Shown here piece by piece: positions 52,345 to 64,000 of a DNA stretch of 64,000 nt; position 1 is the stretch's first letter; each line of letters starts with the position of its first letter. The notes beneath the pieces were generated by a model. It had not been told where the DNA came from. It did not search any database and was given only the letters and a program-made list of their open reading frames with translations. Position numbers and translations under genes: made by a program. Source of the DNA: Flavobacterium sp. LMO8 (GTDB taxonomy: Bacteria > Bacteroidota > Bacteroidia > Flavobacteriales > Flavobacteriaceae); assembly GCF_009495755.1 (NCBI RefSeq), contig NZ_WIBJ01000030.1, forward strand, positions 280,640 through 344,639. Reading direction: 5' to 3'.

Positions 52345-54099
52345 ATGAAGAAATTAAATATAATCGCCTTAGTTTTAGTCGTATTCGGAATCCAATTTTC
52401 TTTTGCTCAAGTAAAAGATGAAAACATTGGTTCGGAAGTGGTAAACATTGTGAAGCCTTATACGCCAACCATTTCAGATGCTTTTAAGGTTAAAGAAACG
52501 CCATTGTTAGACGATGAAGACAATCAGCAAAAAGAAGTAATTCAATACAATATTTTCTCGTTTCCGGTAGCATCAACATTTACGCCAGCAAAAGGAAAAG
52601 CAGCAGGAGTAGATAAAACCGAAAAAGAAAAATTATACAACAATTACGCAACCTTAGGTTTTGGAAATTATCCAACCATCAACGCCGAATTATTCATTAC
52701 GCAAAACTTAAGCCGAAGCAATTATGTAGGTGGAATGTTACGTCATTTATCATCTCAAGGTGGAATTAAAGACTTGGTTTTAGATGATAAATTCTACAAC
52801 ACCAGTTTAGATGTAACTTACGGACTTCGTGAACGCGATATGAGTTGGAATGTAGATTTAGGCGTGAAAAACCAAATTTACAATTGGTATGGCTTACCAA
52901 CAGAAACTATTTTCTTTGATGACCCAACGATTGCAGGAATCGATTCAAAACAAACGTATAATACGATTGCACTTGGCGGAAAAATGAGTTTCAATGATAG
53001 TTTCTTTAAAGATGCGAGTATGCAATTCAAACGTTTTTCTGATGGATTGGATTCGGGAGAAAATCGTTTTTTTATCAAACCAAATTTCGATTTCGATGTG
53101 ATGAATCAAAAAATAAAAGCAGATTTCGTAGTAGATTATGTAGGTGGAAGTTTTGAAAGAATGTACGATGTAGATTCGGAATTAAAATACAGCACTATTA
53201 TCGCGGGAACTAAGCCAAGTATTTTGTACCAACAAGATGATTTATCGGTTCAAATTGGAGCTGGAGTATATTATGCTACTACAAAAATCAATGGAGAAAG
53301 TGATGGAAAAATCTTCGTTTATCCAAACATCAAAGCATCTTATAAATTAGTAGGTGATATTTTAGTCGCTTACGCTGGAGCAGAAGGTGATTTAGAGCAA
53401 AATTCGTATGCTGATTTCGTAGATCAAAATGCTTTCGTATCGCCTACTTTGTTTGTTGCTCCAACAGATAATAAGTATGATATTTATGTTGGAATGAAAG
53501 GTAAATTAGCAAATTCAGTTGCTTTTAATGTTCGTGCATCTTATTTAAATCAAGACGACAAAGCACTTTTTGTTAGCAACGAGTATAATCCTGCTTACGG
53601 GAATACAGAAGGTTATGCTTACGGTAATTCATTCGGAGTAGTGTATGACGATTTAAATACGCTAAGTATTTTCGGAGAATTGAAAGCCGATTTCTCTAAA
53701 AATGTAACTTTCGGAATCAACGGAACCTACAATAATTACTCAACCGATTCACAAGCGGAAGCATGGAACTTACCACAATTAAAAATTGGTTCAACCGTAG
53801 ATTTTGATATTAACGAAAAATGGTATGCTGGAGCGAATGTGTTTTTTGTAGGCGAAAGAAAAGATTTAATTTCTGTTCAAGATGATTTAACGATTAATCC
53901 AGGAACTTTCACAACAACTGAAGTAACTTTAGATAGCTATTTCGATTTAAACGCTCATATAGGCTACAAATACAACGCAAGATTAACCGCTTTCTTAAAA
54001 GGAAATAACTTAGCCAATCAACAATACAACCGTTGGGCAAATTTCCCAGTGCAAGGTATTCAGGTGTTGTTAGGTGCGAATTATAAATTTGATTTCTAA
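52345..54099 (+). CDS. TonB-dependent-receptor-like outer membrane beta-barrel
   Basis: 584 aa with a signal peptide (ALVLVVFGIQFSFAQVKDEN). After an N-terminal stretch with GSEVVNIVKPYTPTISDAFK there is a series of amphipathic beta strands ending NNLANQQYNRWANFPVQGIQ, VLLGANYKFDF, with the aromatic C-terminus of outer-membrane barrels. The LANQQYNRW-type C-terminal motif is common in TonB-dependent receptors. No plug domain or TonB box is clear, and the size is smaller than a full receptor, so it may be a plug-less barrel. It follows the large TPR protein and probably acts with it. Confidence 0.7.
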   Translation: MKKLNIIALVLVVFGIQFSFAQVKDENIGSEVVNIVKPYTPTISDAFKVKETPLLDDEDNQQKEVIQYNIFSFPVASTFTPAKGKAAGVDKTEKEKLYNNYATLGFGNYPTINAELFITQNLSRSNYVGGMLRHLSSQGGIKDLVLDDKFYNTSLDVTYGLRERDMSWNVDLGVKNQIYNWYGLPTETIFFDDPTIAGIDSKQTYNTIALGGKMSFNDSFFKDASMQFKRFSDGLDSGENRFFIKPNFDFDVMNQKIKADFVVDYVGGSFERMYDVDSELKYSTIIAGTKPSILYQQDDLSVQIGAGVYYATTKINGESDGKIFVYPNIKASYKLVGDILVAYAGAEGDLEQNSYADFVDQNAFVSPTLFVAPTDNKYDIYVGMKGKLANSVAFNVRASYLNQDDKALFVSNEYNPAYGNTEGYAYGNSFGVVYDDLNTLSIFGELKADFSKNVTFGINGTYNNYSTDSQAEAWNLPQLKIGSTVDFDINEKWYAGANVFFVGERKDLISVQDDLTINPGTFTTTEVTLDSYFDLNAHIGYKYNARLTAFLKGNNLANQQYNRWANFPVQGIQVLLGANYKFDF

Positions 54100-54104
54100 T
54101 ATAC

Positions 54105-54190
54105 TTAACCACAAAGCTCACAAAGGTTTACACAAGGTTCACAAAGTCTTTTTGTGTTCTTAGCGCCTCCTTTGTGCCCTTTGTGGTTAA
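54105..54190. repeat. Inverted repeat with CACAAAG modules
   Basis: TTAACCACAAAG at 54105-54116 pairs with CTTTGTGGTTAA at 54179-54190. Inner CACAAAG and AAAAGTC-type modules are related to the GCAAAG modules in arms A and B. It sits 10 nt before the start codon of the Gre-like gene, so it would be in its leader. Confidence 0.8.
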
Positions 54191-54199
54191 ACATTCACC

Positions 54200-54649
54200 A
54201 TGACATTCAAACAAAAAATAAAATCCCAATACCAAAACCAATTATCAGAAAAAATAAACGAATTTCGTTTTATGATTTCTGATTTGGCTCAAGATGCGCA
54301 AAACGATGCGAAAGGTTCGGCTGGTGATAAGCATGAAACCGCTTTATCCATGATGCATTTAGAGCAAGAAAAACTCAATCAAAAATTAGCGGAAATCATC
54401 GGTCATAAGAATAGCGTTGATAAAATTGATGCAGATGTAATTCATAATAAAGTTGCTTTGGGAAGTTTAGTTCAAACCAATGAAATGTTGTTTTACATCA
54501 GCGCTGCTTTGCCAAAAATCCAACTCGAAAATAAGACGATTATTGCCGTTTCACCACAATCGCCATTAGGAAGTCAATTAATGGGAAAAAGTCTCGGAGA
54601 TGAGGTTATGATCAATACCAATCGATTCCAAATTAAATCCATCGAATAA
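54200..54649 (+). CDS. Gre-factor-like small protein
   Basis: 149 aa. N-terminal coiled-coil hairpin (FKQKIKSQYQNQLSEKINEF, then SAGDKHETALSMMHLEQEKL) followed by a small beta domain with SPQSPLGSQLMGKSLGDEV, which matches the C-terminal FKBP-like domain of GreA/GreB (SPLGxxLxGKxxGDEV). True GreA/B proteins are a little longer and carry a second acidic tip. This is a shorter relative, possibly an RNA polymerase secondary-channel factor. Similar proteins are sometimes labelled 3-oxoacyl-ACP synthase in databases, which the sequence does not support. It is followed by a terminator. Confidence 0.7.
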   Translation: MTFKQKIKSQYQNQLSEKINEFRFMISDLAQDAQNDAKGSAGDKHETALSMMHLEQEKLNQKLAEIIGHKNSVDKIDADVIHNKVALGSLVQTNEMLFYISAALPKIQLENKTIIAVSPQSPLGSQLMGKSLGDEVMINTNRFQIKSIE

Positions 54650-54657
54650 AACAAACG

Positions 54658-54680
54658 CCACTTACTTGAGTGGTTTTTTT
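54658..54680 (+). terminator. Intrinsic terminator of the Gre-like gene
   Basis: CCACT/AGTGG stem (54658-54662 with 54669-54673) plus a run of seven T. Confidence 0.7.
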
Positions 54681-54884
54681 ATGATTTGTAACCAAAACAA
54701 ACGTAAAACAGTCTTTACGATTTAAAATATAATTAAAAAATCAATTTTTAGTTTTAAGTTATAACTAAAATTTGTTTATAGGTTTATTATTAAAACTTAA
54801 TTAATCAATTTTGCTTCATCAAATTAAGTGAATGTATAATCTCACTTACACAATTAAACATTTCAACGATTAAACTAAAAAGTT

Positions 54885-56501
54885 ATGTGCGGAATATTAG
54901 CCATTATAGGAAAAGGAAAAGAAGAAGCTTTAGTGCAACAATTATCAAAAAGAATGAGCCATCGTGGTCCAGATGAAAGTGATATTCATGTAACGGATAA
55001 AGGTCACATTTTGGCACACGAACGTTTATCAATTGTCGATTTGCACACAGGAAAACAACCCATTCAAGGAACCGATTCCGCTTGGATGGTACATAATGGC
55101 GAAATATACAATCACAAAAAATTAAGAGAAACGACTTTAAAACATCACACGTTCAGAACTTCATCCGATTCAGAAGTTATCGTGCATTTGTATGAAGAAT
55201 TTGGATACGATTTCTGCGATATGTTAGACGGAATTTTCGCATTAGTAGTTATCGATGTCGATGATTACATCGTGGCTCGCGACCCACTTGGAGTAAAACC
55301 TTTGTATTACGGAATGGACGAAAGAGGTCGCTTGTATTTTGCTTCCGAAATGAAAGCTATTACCGACCAATGTAAATCATTTTCCACTTTTCCTCCAGGA
55401 CATTATTATACGGAAAAAACAGGTTTCGTAAAATACTACAAACCAGAATGGGAAGCACACGAAAAAGCAGTTGAAAAACTAGATTTACAAGCTTTAAATG
55501 AAACATTAACTCAAGCGGTTGAAAAACGATTAATGTGTGATGTGCCTTTTGGAGTTTTACTTTCTGGTGGATTAGATTCATCGTTAATTGCTTCAATTAC
55601 TTCAAGATTGTTAGAAGAAAGCGGACAAGAATTACATTCTTTCTCAATCGGATTAGATGCTTCTGCTCCTGATTTAGTAGCAGCAAAAAAAGTGGCGGAT
55701 TTTATTGGAACTACGCATCACGAAATTCATTTCACGGTCGAGCAAGGAATCGAGATTTTAGATAAATTAATTTGGCATTTGGAAACCTATGATGTAACGT
55801 CAATTCGTGCTAGTACACCTATGTATTTCTTGTCGAAAGCTATTACGGAAAAAGGAATCAAAATGGTGTTGTCAGGCGAAGGTGCTGATGAAATTTTCGG
55901 AGGTTATTTGTACTTCAGAAATGCGCCATCAGTATTAGATTTCCAAAAAGAAACCATCGAACGCGTTCAAAAATTATTTACCGCCGATTTGCTTCGTGCC
56001 GATAAATCAACCATGGCACATGGATTAGAAGCGAGAGTTCCGTTTTTAGATAAAGCATTTTTGGATTTGGCGATTAAAATTCAACCTGAAGAAAAAATGC
56101 CAAAAACCTATAACGGAATTGAAAAATATATTTTACGAAAAGCATTCGATACACCCGAAAGACCCTTTTTGCCTGAAGAAATTTTATGGCGCCAAAAAGA
56201 ACAATTTTCAGATGGAGTAGGGTATAACTGGATTGATACTTTAATCGAATATTGCTCAAGTCAAGTTACTGATGAACAATTTGCAAAAGCAAAAATATTA
56301 TTTCCATACAATACGCCAGTTACAAAAGAAGCATTCTTTTACAGAACTATTTTCCATAAGCATTTTCCACAAGATAGTGCAGCGCAAACGGTTCGTAAAT
56401 GGATTCCAAAATGGCAAGATAACCAAGATCCAAGCGGAAGAGCAAATGCTGCTCACGTTAAGGCAGATGTGTCGATTTCAGCAGAAATGGAGAAAATATA
56501 A
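54885..56501 (+). CDS. asnB: Asparagine synthetase B (glutamine-hydrolysing)
   Basis: 538 aa. The glutaminase domain starts MCGILAIIGKGKEE with the catalytic Cys2 and has MSHRGPDESDIHV and SIVDLHTGKQPIQG. The synthetase domain carries the PPi loop LLSGGLDSSLIASI and continues with SFSIGLDASAPDLVAAKKVA, RAPS-type VLSGEGADEIFGGYLYFRNA and GLEARVPFLDKAFLDLAIKI. The enzyme turns aspartate and glutamine into asparagine with ATP. The active-site Cys and the SGGLDS motif are intact and length is usual. Its upstream 235 bp are AT-rich and hold no gene. A terminator follows. Confidence 0.96.
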   Translation: MCGILAIIGKGKEEALVQQLSKRMSHRGPDESDIHVTDKGHILAHERLSIVDLHTGKQPIQGTDSAWMVHNGEIYNHKKLRETTLKHHTFRTSSDSEVIVHLYEEFGYDFCDMLDGIFALVVIDVDDYIVARDPLGVKPLYYGMDERGRLYFASEMKAITDQCKSFSTFPPGHYYTEKTGFVKYYKPEWEAHEKAVEKLDLQALNETLTQAVEKRLMCDVPFGVLLSGGLDSSLIASITSRLLEESGQELHSFSIGLDASAPDLVAAKKVADFIGTTHHEIHFTVEQGIEILDKLIWHLETYDVTSIRASTPMYFLSKAITEKGIKMVLSGEGADEIFGGYLYFRNAPSVLDFQKETIERVQKLFTADLLRADKSTMAHGLEARVPFLDKAFLDLAIKIQPEEKMPKTYNGIEKYILRKAFDTPERPFLPEEILWRQKEQFSDGVGYNWIDTLIEYCSSQVTDEQFAKAKILFPYNTPVTKEAFFYRTIFHKHFPQDSAAQTVRKWIPKWQDNQDPSGRANAAHVKADVSISAEMEKI

Positions 56502-56537
56502 TTTTGATTTGATATAGTTTTGATTTTGTTGTTTTGA

Positions 56538-56574
56538 AAAACCTCTTTAATTTGATTTTAAAGAGGTTTTCTTG
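56538..56574 (+). terminator. Intrinsic terminator of asnB
   Basis: A 13-bp perfect stem (56538-56550 with 56558-56570), loop 7 nt, T-rich end. Confidence 0.85.
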
Positions 56575-56723
56575 TTTATATCTGTTTTGCAAAATTCAAA
56601 AAACTATCAAAAATCCAAAATAAGGCTATTTTTATTCGATTTAAGCCACTTTTATTTGAAATTAACAAATGTTAATAACTTAGTATCGAGTTAAGGTGGT
56701 TTTTATTTCTTCTTTTTATCTAA

Positions 56724-59712
<2,989 letters not shown>

Positions 59713-59740
59713 TTTAATAATTTTTAATATACACAACAAA

Positions 59741-60673
59741 ATGAAAGTAACAATAGTAGGTGCGGGTAACGTGGGTGCAACATGTGCAGATGTTATTTCG
59801 TACAGAGGAATCGCAAGCGAAGTAGTATTGGTAGACATCAAAGAAGGTTTTGCAGAGGGTAAAGCGATGGATATTATGCAATGCGCTACAACAACTGTGT
59901 TCAATACACAATTAAGCGGAACAACAGGAGATTATTCGAAAACAGCAGGAAGTGATGTAGTAGTTATTACATCTGGAATTCCAAGAAAACCAGGAATGAC
60001 TCGTGAAGAATTAATCGGAATAAACGCTGGAATCGTTAAATCGGTTGCTGATAACGTATTAACGCATTCGCCAAATGCAATTATTGTAGTAGTGTCAAAT
60101 CCAATGGATACAATGACCTATTTAACATTAAAAGCAACAGGATTACCTAAACACAGAGTAATTGGAATGGGTGGCGCTTTAGATAGCTCACGTTTCAAAT
60201 ATTTCTTATCAAAAGCATTAGACAAACCAGCTAATGATGTTCAAGGTATGGTAATTGGTGGTCATGGTGATACAACTATGATTCCTTTAACTCGTTTAGC
60301 ATCTTATAATGGTGTTCCAGTTTCTAATTTCTTATCTCAAGCCGAGTTAGACAAAGTTGCTGCTGATACTATGGTGGGTGGTGCTACTTTAACAGGTTTA
60401 TTGGGAACTTCTGCTTGGTATGCACCAGGAGCTTCTGTAGCGTATTTAGTAGACAGTATTTTAAACGATCAAAAGCGTATGATTCCATGTTCAGTTTTCT
60501 TAGAAGGTGAGTACGGACAAGAAGATATTTGTATGGGAGTTCCATGTATTATTGGTAAAAATGGTATAGAGAAAATCGTTGATGTACAATTAAATGATGC
60601 TGAAAAAGCGTTATTTACTAAAAGTGCAGATGCAGTTCGTAACATGAATGCCGATTTGAAATCAGTATTGTAA
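59741..60673 (+). CDS. mdh: Malate dehydrogenase
   Basis: 310 aa from the ATG at 59741 (a longer frame starting 81 bp upstream reads an unlikely extension and is rejected). NAD-binding VTIVGAGNVGATCADVI, IKEGFAEGKAMDIMQ, the substrate-binding arginines in GIPRKPGMTREELIGINAGI, and NPMDTMTYLTLKATGLP. The catalytic His is in IGGHGDTTMIPLTRL. Interconverts malate and oxaloacetate in the TCA cycle. The type resembles LDH-like (group 3) malate dehydrogenases. An intrinsic terminator follows. Confidence 0.95.
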   Translation: MKVTIVGAGNVGATCADVISYRGIASEVVLVDIKEGFAEGKAMDIMQCATTTVFNTQLSGTTGDYSKTAGSDVVVITSGIPRKPGMTREELIGINAGIVKSVADNVLTHSPNAIIVVVSNPMDTMTYLTLKATGLPKHRVIGMGGALDSSRFKYFLSKALDKPANDVQGMVIGGHGDTTMIPLTRLASYNGVPVSNFLSQAELDKVAADTMVGGATLTGLLGTSAWYAPGASVAYLVDSILNDQKRMIPCSVFLEGEYGQEDICMGVPCIIGKNGIEKIVDVQLNDAEKALFTKSADAVRNMNADLKSVL

Positions 60674-60694
60674 TTTTGTATTAAAATAGAATTG

Positions 60695-60726
60695 AAAAAC
60701 TGTCAAGAAATTGGCAGTTTTTTTTT
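60695..60726 (+). terminator. Intrinsic terminator of mdh
   Basis: Stem AAAACTGTCAA/TTGGCAGTTTT (about 60696-60706 with 60711-60721, one wobble pair, loop of four), followed by a T run. Confidence 0.85.
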
Positions 60727-60928
60727 GTTTTTACTATTTTTAAATAAGCTTTAAAAAAGAGATTTTTGCTTTAAATTAATAAGTTTTCAACAATAAATAA
60801 AGGAATGTGAAATACTTTTTTTAGTTGCAAGTCTTTCATTATTAGGTTATAATAGCGTTTTATGATTAAACTTGCATAAAAAGGGTATTTTAATCCAAAA
60901 TAAAATTGCTTAATCCTATTGTAAATTA

Positions 60929-60936
60929 TATATTTG
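60929..60936 (+). promoter_or_regulatory. Putative promoter of secDF (TTG, 20 nt, TATATTTG)
   Basis: TTG at 60906-60908, then exactly 20 nt, then TATATTTG at 60929-60936; this is the best promoter match in the window. It lies 38 nt before the ATG. Confidence 0.75.
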
Positions 60937-60974
60937 TCCGTTTTTATAAAATAGAATAAATAAATTTTAGAATA

Positions 60975-63896
60975 ATGCAGAATAGAGGACTTATTAAATT
61001 TTTCGCAATTATCTTTGCTTTGGTATGTGTATACCAGCTTTCTTTTACTTTCGTAGCGAATAGTATTGTTTCTGATGCAAAAGCATTTGCAAAAGGAGAT
61101 ACGGCTAAAGAATTACGCTATTTAGATTCTATAGGGAAAGAAGAAGTATACTTAGGACATACTTACAAAGACGTTACTAATAACCAAATCAACAAAGGTC
61201 TTGACTTAGAAGGAGGATTGAACGTAATCCTTCAGATTTCGGTTAAAGATGTTTTAAAAGGATTGGCTAATGATTCTAAAAATCCAGCTTTCAACAAAGC
61301 GCTTGCTGATGCAAAAACAAATCAAAAAGGAAATCAAGATTATATTGATGCTTTTTTTGAAGTGGCAAATTCTAGTAATTTAAAATTAGCTGCTGCTGAT
61401 GTTTTTGGAAACAGAAACTTAGATGAAGTTATCAAATTTGATATGACCAACAAACAAGTTGAGCCAATTATCAAACAAAAAGTTCAAGAATCTGTAGAAA
61501 GTGCTTTTAAAGTATTAAGAGAGCGTATCGATAAATTTGGTGTAACTCAGCCTAATATTCAATTGTTAGGAAATTCTGGTAGAATCTTAGTAGAATTACC
61601 AGGAGCTAAAGATGTAGATCGTATTAAAAAATTATTACAAAGTACCGCTCAATTAGAGTTTTGGGAAACGTATAAAATTGAAGAAGTTGGACAATATTTA
61701 ATAGCTGTTGAAGACGCATTAAAGAAAACTGAAGTAGCTGTTAAAGATGCTCCTGTTAAAACTTCTGGTATCGATTCATTATTAACTGATAAAGTTGATA
61801 CTACTGCAGCTAAAAATAGTCCTTTCTTAGGTAAGATGTTAGCTCCAGGTCAGCAAGGTGCTCCACATATTGGAACTTTTGCTACTAAAGATACTGCAGC
61901 AATCAACGGATATTTTAAAAGAGCCGACATTAAAGCATTATTACCTGCTAATTTAACAAATATTAGATTTGCTTGGGGTAAAACAAATGAGAAAAATCCA
62001 GATATTACAGATTTATATGCATTAAAAGGAACAAGAGATAATGTTGCTCCTTTAAGTGGTGGTGTAATTGTTGATGCAAAAGATACTTTTGATCAATTAG
62101 GTAAACCTGCCGTTTCTATGCAAATGAATGGTAACGGATCAAGAAAATGGGAACAAATTACAGGAGCAGTTTCGCAACAAGGAAATGCTATTGCAATTGT
62201 TTTAGATAATATTGTTTACTCTGCACCAGGTGTAAGTAAAGGAGCTATTACTGGAGGTCAATCAGAAATTTCTGGTAACTTCACAATTGAAGAAACTAAA
62301 GATTTAGCAAACATCTTAAGAGCGGGTAAATTACCAGCTGCTGCAGAAATTGTTCAATCAGAAGTTGTTGGACCATCATTAGGTCAAGAAGCAATTGATA
62401 ATGGTTTCTTATCATTTATCATTGGTTTCTCATTAGTGTTATTATGGATGGTGGTTTACTATGGTAAATCAGGTTTTTATGCTAACTTAGCTTTATTAGT
62501 TAACATTTTATTCATATTTGGAACATTAGCAAGTTTTGGTGCTGTATTAACATTACCAGGTATTGCAGGTATCGTATTAACGATCGGTATGGCGGTAGAT
62601 GCTAACGTAATCATCTTTGAAAGAGCTAAAGAAGAATTGAATAACGGTAAATCGGTTCAAGAGGCTACTGACTATGCTTTCACATGGAAAGGAGCTATGT
62701 CTTCTATTATTGATGCAAACGTTACAACTGCAATTACTGCAATTATCTTATTAGTGTTTGGTACAGGACCTATTCAAGGTTTTGCTACAACGTTATTGAT
62801 TGGAATTTTCACTTCTGTAATTACTGCTGTTTTTGTAACAAGAATGTTCTTAGATTGGAGTTTAAGCAGAAATGAAAAATTAACATACTCAACTTCATTA
62901 ACTAAAAATTGGTTTAAAAATTTAAATATTGATTTCTTAGGGAAAAAGAAAATTGCTTATGTGGTTTCAGGAATTTTAATTGCATTAAGTATTTTCTCTT
63001 TAGCAACTAAAGGATTAAATCAAGGTGTGGATTTCGTAGGAGGTAGAACATATCAAGTGCGTTTCGATAAAGCAGTTTCTGCTCCAGAAGTTGCAGCAGA
63101 TTTAGTAGCTGTTTTTGGAAGTGCTGAAGCTAAGATTTATGGTGGTAACAATCAGTTAAAAATTACTACTAAGTATAAAATTGAAGAAGAAGGTGAAGGA
63201 ATTGATAAAGAAGTAAACCAAAAATTATATGATGGTTTAAAGAAACATTTGCCTGCAGATTTAACTTACGATAAGTTTGCTAACTTATATGAAGGAAAAC
63301 AAATCGGAATTTTGTCATCTGCTAAAGTAACTGGTACTATTTCAAAAGATATCAAAACAAACTCTTTATGGGCGGTTTTAGGTTCATTGTTAGTAGTATT
63401 TATTTACTTAATGATAACTTTCCGTAGATGGCAGTTTGGTTTTGCTGCGGTTGTGGCAGTTGCACATGACGTAATTATTGTATTAGGAATTTTCTCTTTC
63501 TTCTACACTATTTTACCTTTCAACATGGAGATTGACCAAGCGTTTATTGCGGCTATCTTAACAGTAATTGGATATTCGTTGAATGATACTGTAATTGTAT
63601 TTGATAGAGTTCGTGAATTCTTAGATTACAATTCATCACCTGATTTCAAAGGATTAGTGAACAAAGCATTAAATACTACATTAAGTAGAACAATCAATAC
63701 GTCTGCTACAACTTTAGTTGTATTAGTTGCAATTTTTATCTTTGGTGGAGAAACAATTAGAGGATTCGTATTTGCTATCTTAGTAGGTATTTTAGTAGGA
63801 ACTTATTCATCTTTATTCATTGCAACTCCAGTTATGAATGATGCAATTGGTGAAAAAGAAGGTCGTAAAATGGCTGAATTTAAAAAAGAAGACTAA
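60975..63896 (+). CDS. secDF: Fused protein-export membrane protein SecDF
   Basis: 973 aa, the normal length of fused SecDF in Bacteroidota. SecD half: N-terminal membrane helix (GLIKFFAIIFALVCVYQLSF), GLDLEGGLNVILQISVKDVL, periplasmic P1 domain to about 430, membrane block with NLALLVNILFIFGTLASFGA, VDANVIIFERAKEELNNGKS. SecF half from about 645: GVDFVGGRTYQVRFDKAVSA, then VFIYLMITFRRWQFGFAAVV and NDTVIVFDRVREFLDY. Uses the proton or sodium gradient to pull proteins across the cytoplasmic membrane after SecA. A terminator follows at 63959. Confidence 0.97.
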   Translation: MQNRGLIKFFAIIFALVCVYQLSFTFVANSIVSDAKAFAKGDTAKELRYLDSIGKEEVYLGHTYKDVTNNQINKGLDLEGGLNVILQISVKDVLKGLANDSKNPAFNKALADAKTNQKGNQDYIDAFFEVANSSNLKLAAADVFGNRNLDEVIKFDMTNKQVEPIIKQKVQESVESAFKVLRERIDKFGVTQPNIQLLGNSGRILVELPGAKDVDRIKKLLQSTAQLEFWETYKIEEVGQYLIAVEDALKKTEVAVKDAPVKTSGIDSLLTDKVDTTAAKNSPFLGKMLAPGQQGAPHIGTFATKDTAAINGYFKRADIKALLPANLTNIRFAWGKTNEKNPDITDLYALKGTRDNVAPLSGGVIVDAKDTFDQLGKPAVSMQMNGNGSRKWEQITGAVSQQGNAIAIVLDNIVYSAPGVSKGAITGGQSEISGNFTIEETKDLANILRAGKLPAAAEIVQSEVVGPSLGQEAIDNGFLSFIIGFSLVLLWMVVYYGKSGFYANLALLVNILFIFGTLASFGAVLTLPGIAGIVLTIGMAVDANVIIFERAKEELNNGKSVQEATDYAFTWKGAMSSIIDANVTTAITAIILLVFGTGPIQGFATTLLIGIFTSVITAVFVTRMFLDWSLSRNEKLTYSTSLTKNWFKNLNIDFLGKKKIAYVVSGILIALSIFSLATKGLNQGVDFVGGRTYQVRFDKAVSAPEVAADLVAVFGSAEAKIYGGNNQLKITTKYKIEEEGEGIDKEVNQKLYDGLKKHLPADLTYDKFANLYEGKQIGILSSAKVTGTISKDIKTNSLWAVLGSLLVVFIYLMITFRRWQFGFAAVVAVAHDVIIVLGIFSFFYTILPFNMEIDQAFIAAILTVIGYSLNDTVIVFDRVREFLDYNSSPDFKGLVNKALNTTLSRTINTSATTLVVLVAIFIFGGETIRGFVFAILVGILVGTYSSLFIATPVMNDAIGEKEGRKMAEFKKED

Positions 63897-63913
63897 TAAA
63901 TTAGTTTACATTA

Positions 63914-63940
63914 TGAGTTGTCCTAAAAAAGGTTGACAAG
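63914..63940. other. Possible insertion-sequence end or relic
   Basis: TGAGTTGTCCTAAAAAAGGT followed by TGACAAG resembles the end of an IS3-type element. No transposase is near within the window, so this is a weak call; it could be ordinary spacer. Confidence 0.25.
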
Positions 63941-63958
63941 TTTTACAATAAATTAATT

Positions 63959-63991
63959 AAAACCAGTGACGTTAACTTCACTGGTTTTTTC
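63959..63991 (+). terminator. Intrinsic terminator of secDF
   Basis: Stem AAAACCAGTGA/TCACTGGTTTT (63959-63969 with 63978-63988), loop 8 nt, T run after. Confidence 0.85.
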
Positions 63992-64000
63992 GTATACAAA

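Larger units (their letters stand above)
60674..60974. other. 301-bp spacer between mdh and secDF
   Basis: Beyond the mdh terminator and the secDF promoter the spacer is AT-rich and holds no open frame of note. No repeat of the families above is seen here. Confidence 0.6.

Noticed and set aside
54200..54649. 3-oxoacyl-ACP synthase, a label similar proteins carry in databases
   Set aside because: No thiolase motifs; the size and the SPLG...GDEV pattern match a Gre-like C-terminal domain.

Overview
The window is an AT-rich stretch of a Bacteroidota chromosome, almost certainly Flavobacterium or a close relative in the Flavobacteriaceae. This rests on the gene families: a type-B T9SS sorting domain protein, SecDF fused in one chain, DUF349, an OstA-like protein, a short ProS without editing domain and a WxcM/FdtA ketoisomerase. 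It also rests on repeated -7 elements of the form TAnnTTTG, the Bacteroidota promoter, and on weak ribosome binding sites. No phage, plasmid, CRISPR array or intact insertion sequence is visible.

Layout. 1-3.3 kb: end of a biotin carboxylase gene, the acyl-CoA carboxylase beta subunit, a LysM/NlpC-P60 hydrolase and a small YdcH-like protein. 3.4-9.0 kb: rimO, an outer-membrane FadL-like protein, a Gly/Trp/Asn-rich lipoprotein and proS. 9.1-12.9 kb: four identical tandem tRNA-Glu genes, rpsT, typA and two small proteins. 13-16 kb: a small protein and a DUF349 protein, flanked by two inverted copies of a complex dispersed repeat. 16-30.8 kb, all on the minus strand: aroE, a two-part PH-domain membrane protein that looks like one frameshifted gene, a DUF368 lipid-carrier transporter, a TPR protein, a class III aminotransferase, OstA-like, purA, fur, a small secreted protein, spoT, a serine hydrolase and a TrmH methyltransferase. 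30.9-37.7 kb: two related secreted amidohydrolase-like proteins separated by a DUF559 nuclease gene bracketed by a perfect 30-bp inverted repeat, then a T9SS cargo protein. 37.8-48.4 kb: a surface-glycan locus (FemAB/GNAT, DegT aminotransferase, flippase, GT-C-like protein, four glycosyltransferases, FdtA ketoisomerase, two methyltransferases) with mixed strands and overlapping convergent genes. 48.4-64 kb: ftsE, a long secreted TPR protein with a TonB-receptor-like barrel, a Gre-like small protein, asnB, gyrB, a DUF6588 protein, mdh and secDF.

How the genes work together. Much of the window is housekeeping: translation, the stringent response, purine, asparagine and shikimate metabolism, the TCA cycle and protein export. 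The rest builds the envelope. The glycan locus probably makes or transfers a sugar bearing a 3-amino-3,6-dideoxyhexose, inferred from FdtA plus a DegT aminotransferase plus a FemAB/GNAT enzyme. DUF368 and OstA-like could supply lipid-carrier recycling and LPS transport.

Most unusual is the repeat biology. Tandem repeats with a 7-bp period but different unit sequences occur at seven sites. Hairpin repeats occur with compensating base changes. In two places a dispersed repeat has become protein-coding: about 100 bp inside the DegT aminotransferase gene, and the C-terminus of the DUF559 nuclease. The DUF559 gene with its 30-bp inverted repeats is the best candidate here for an undescribed mobile or domesticated nuclease system.
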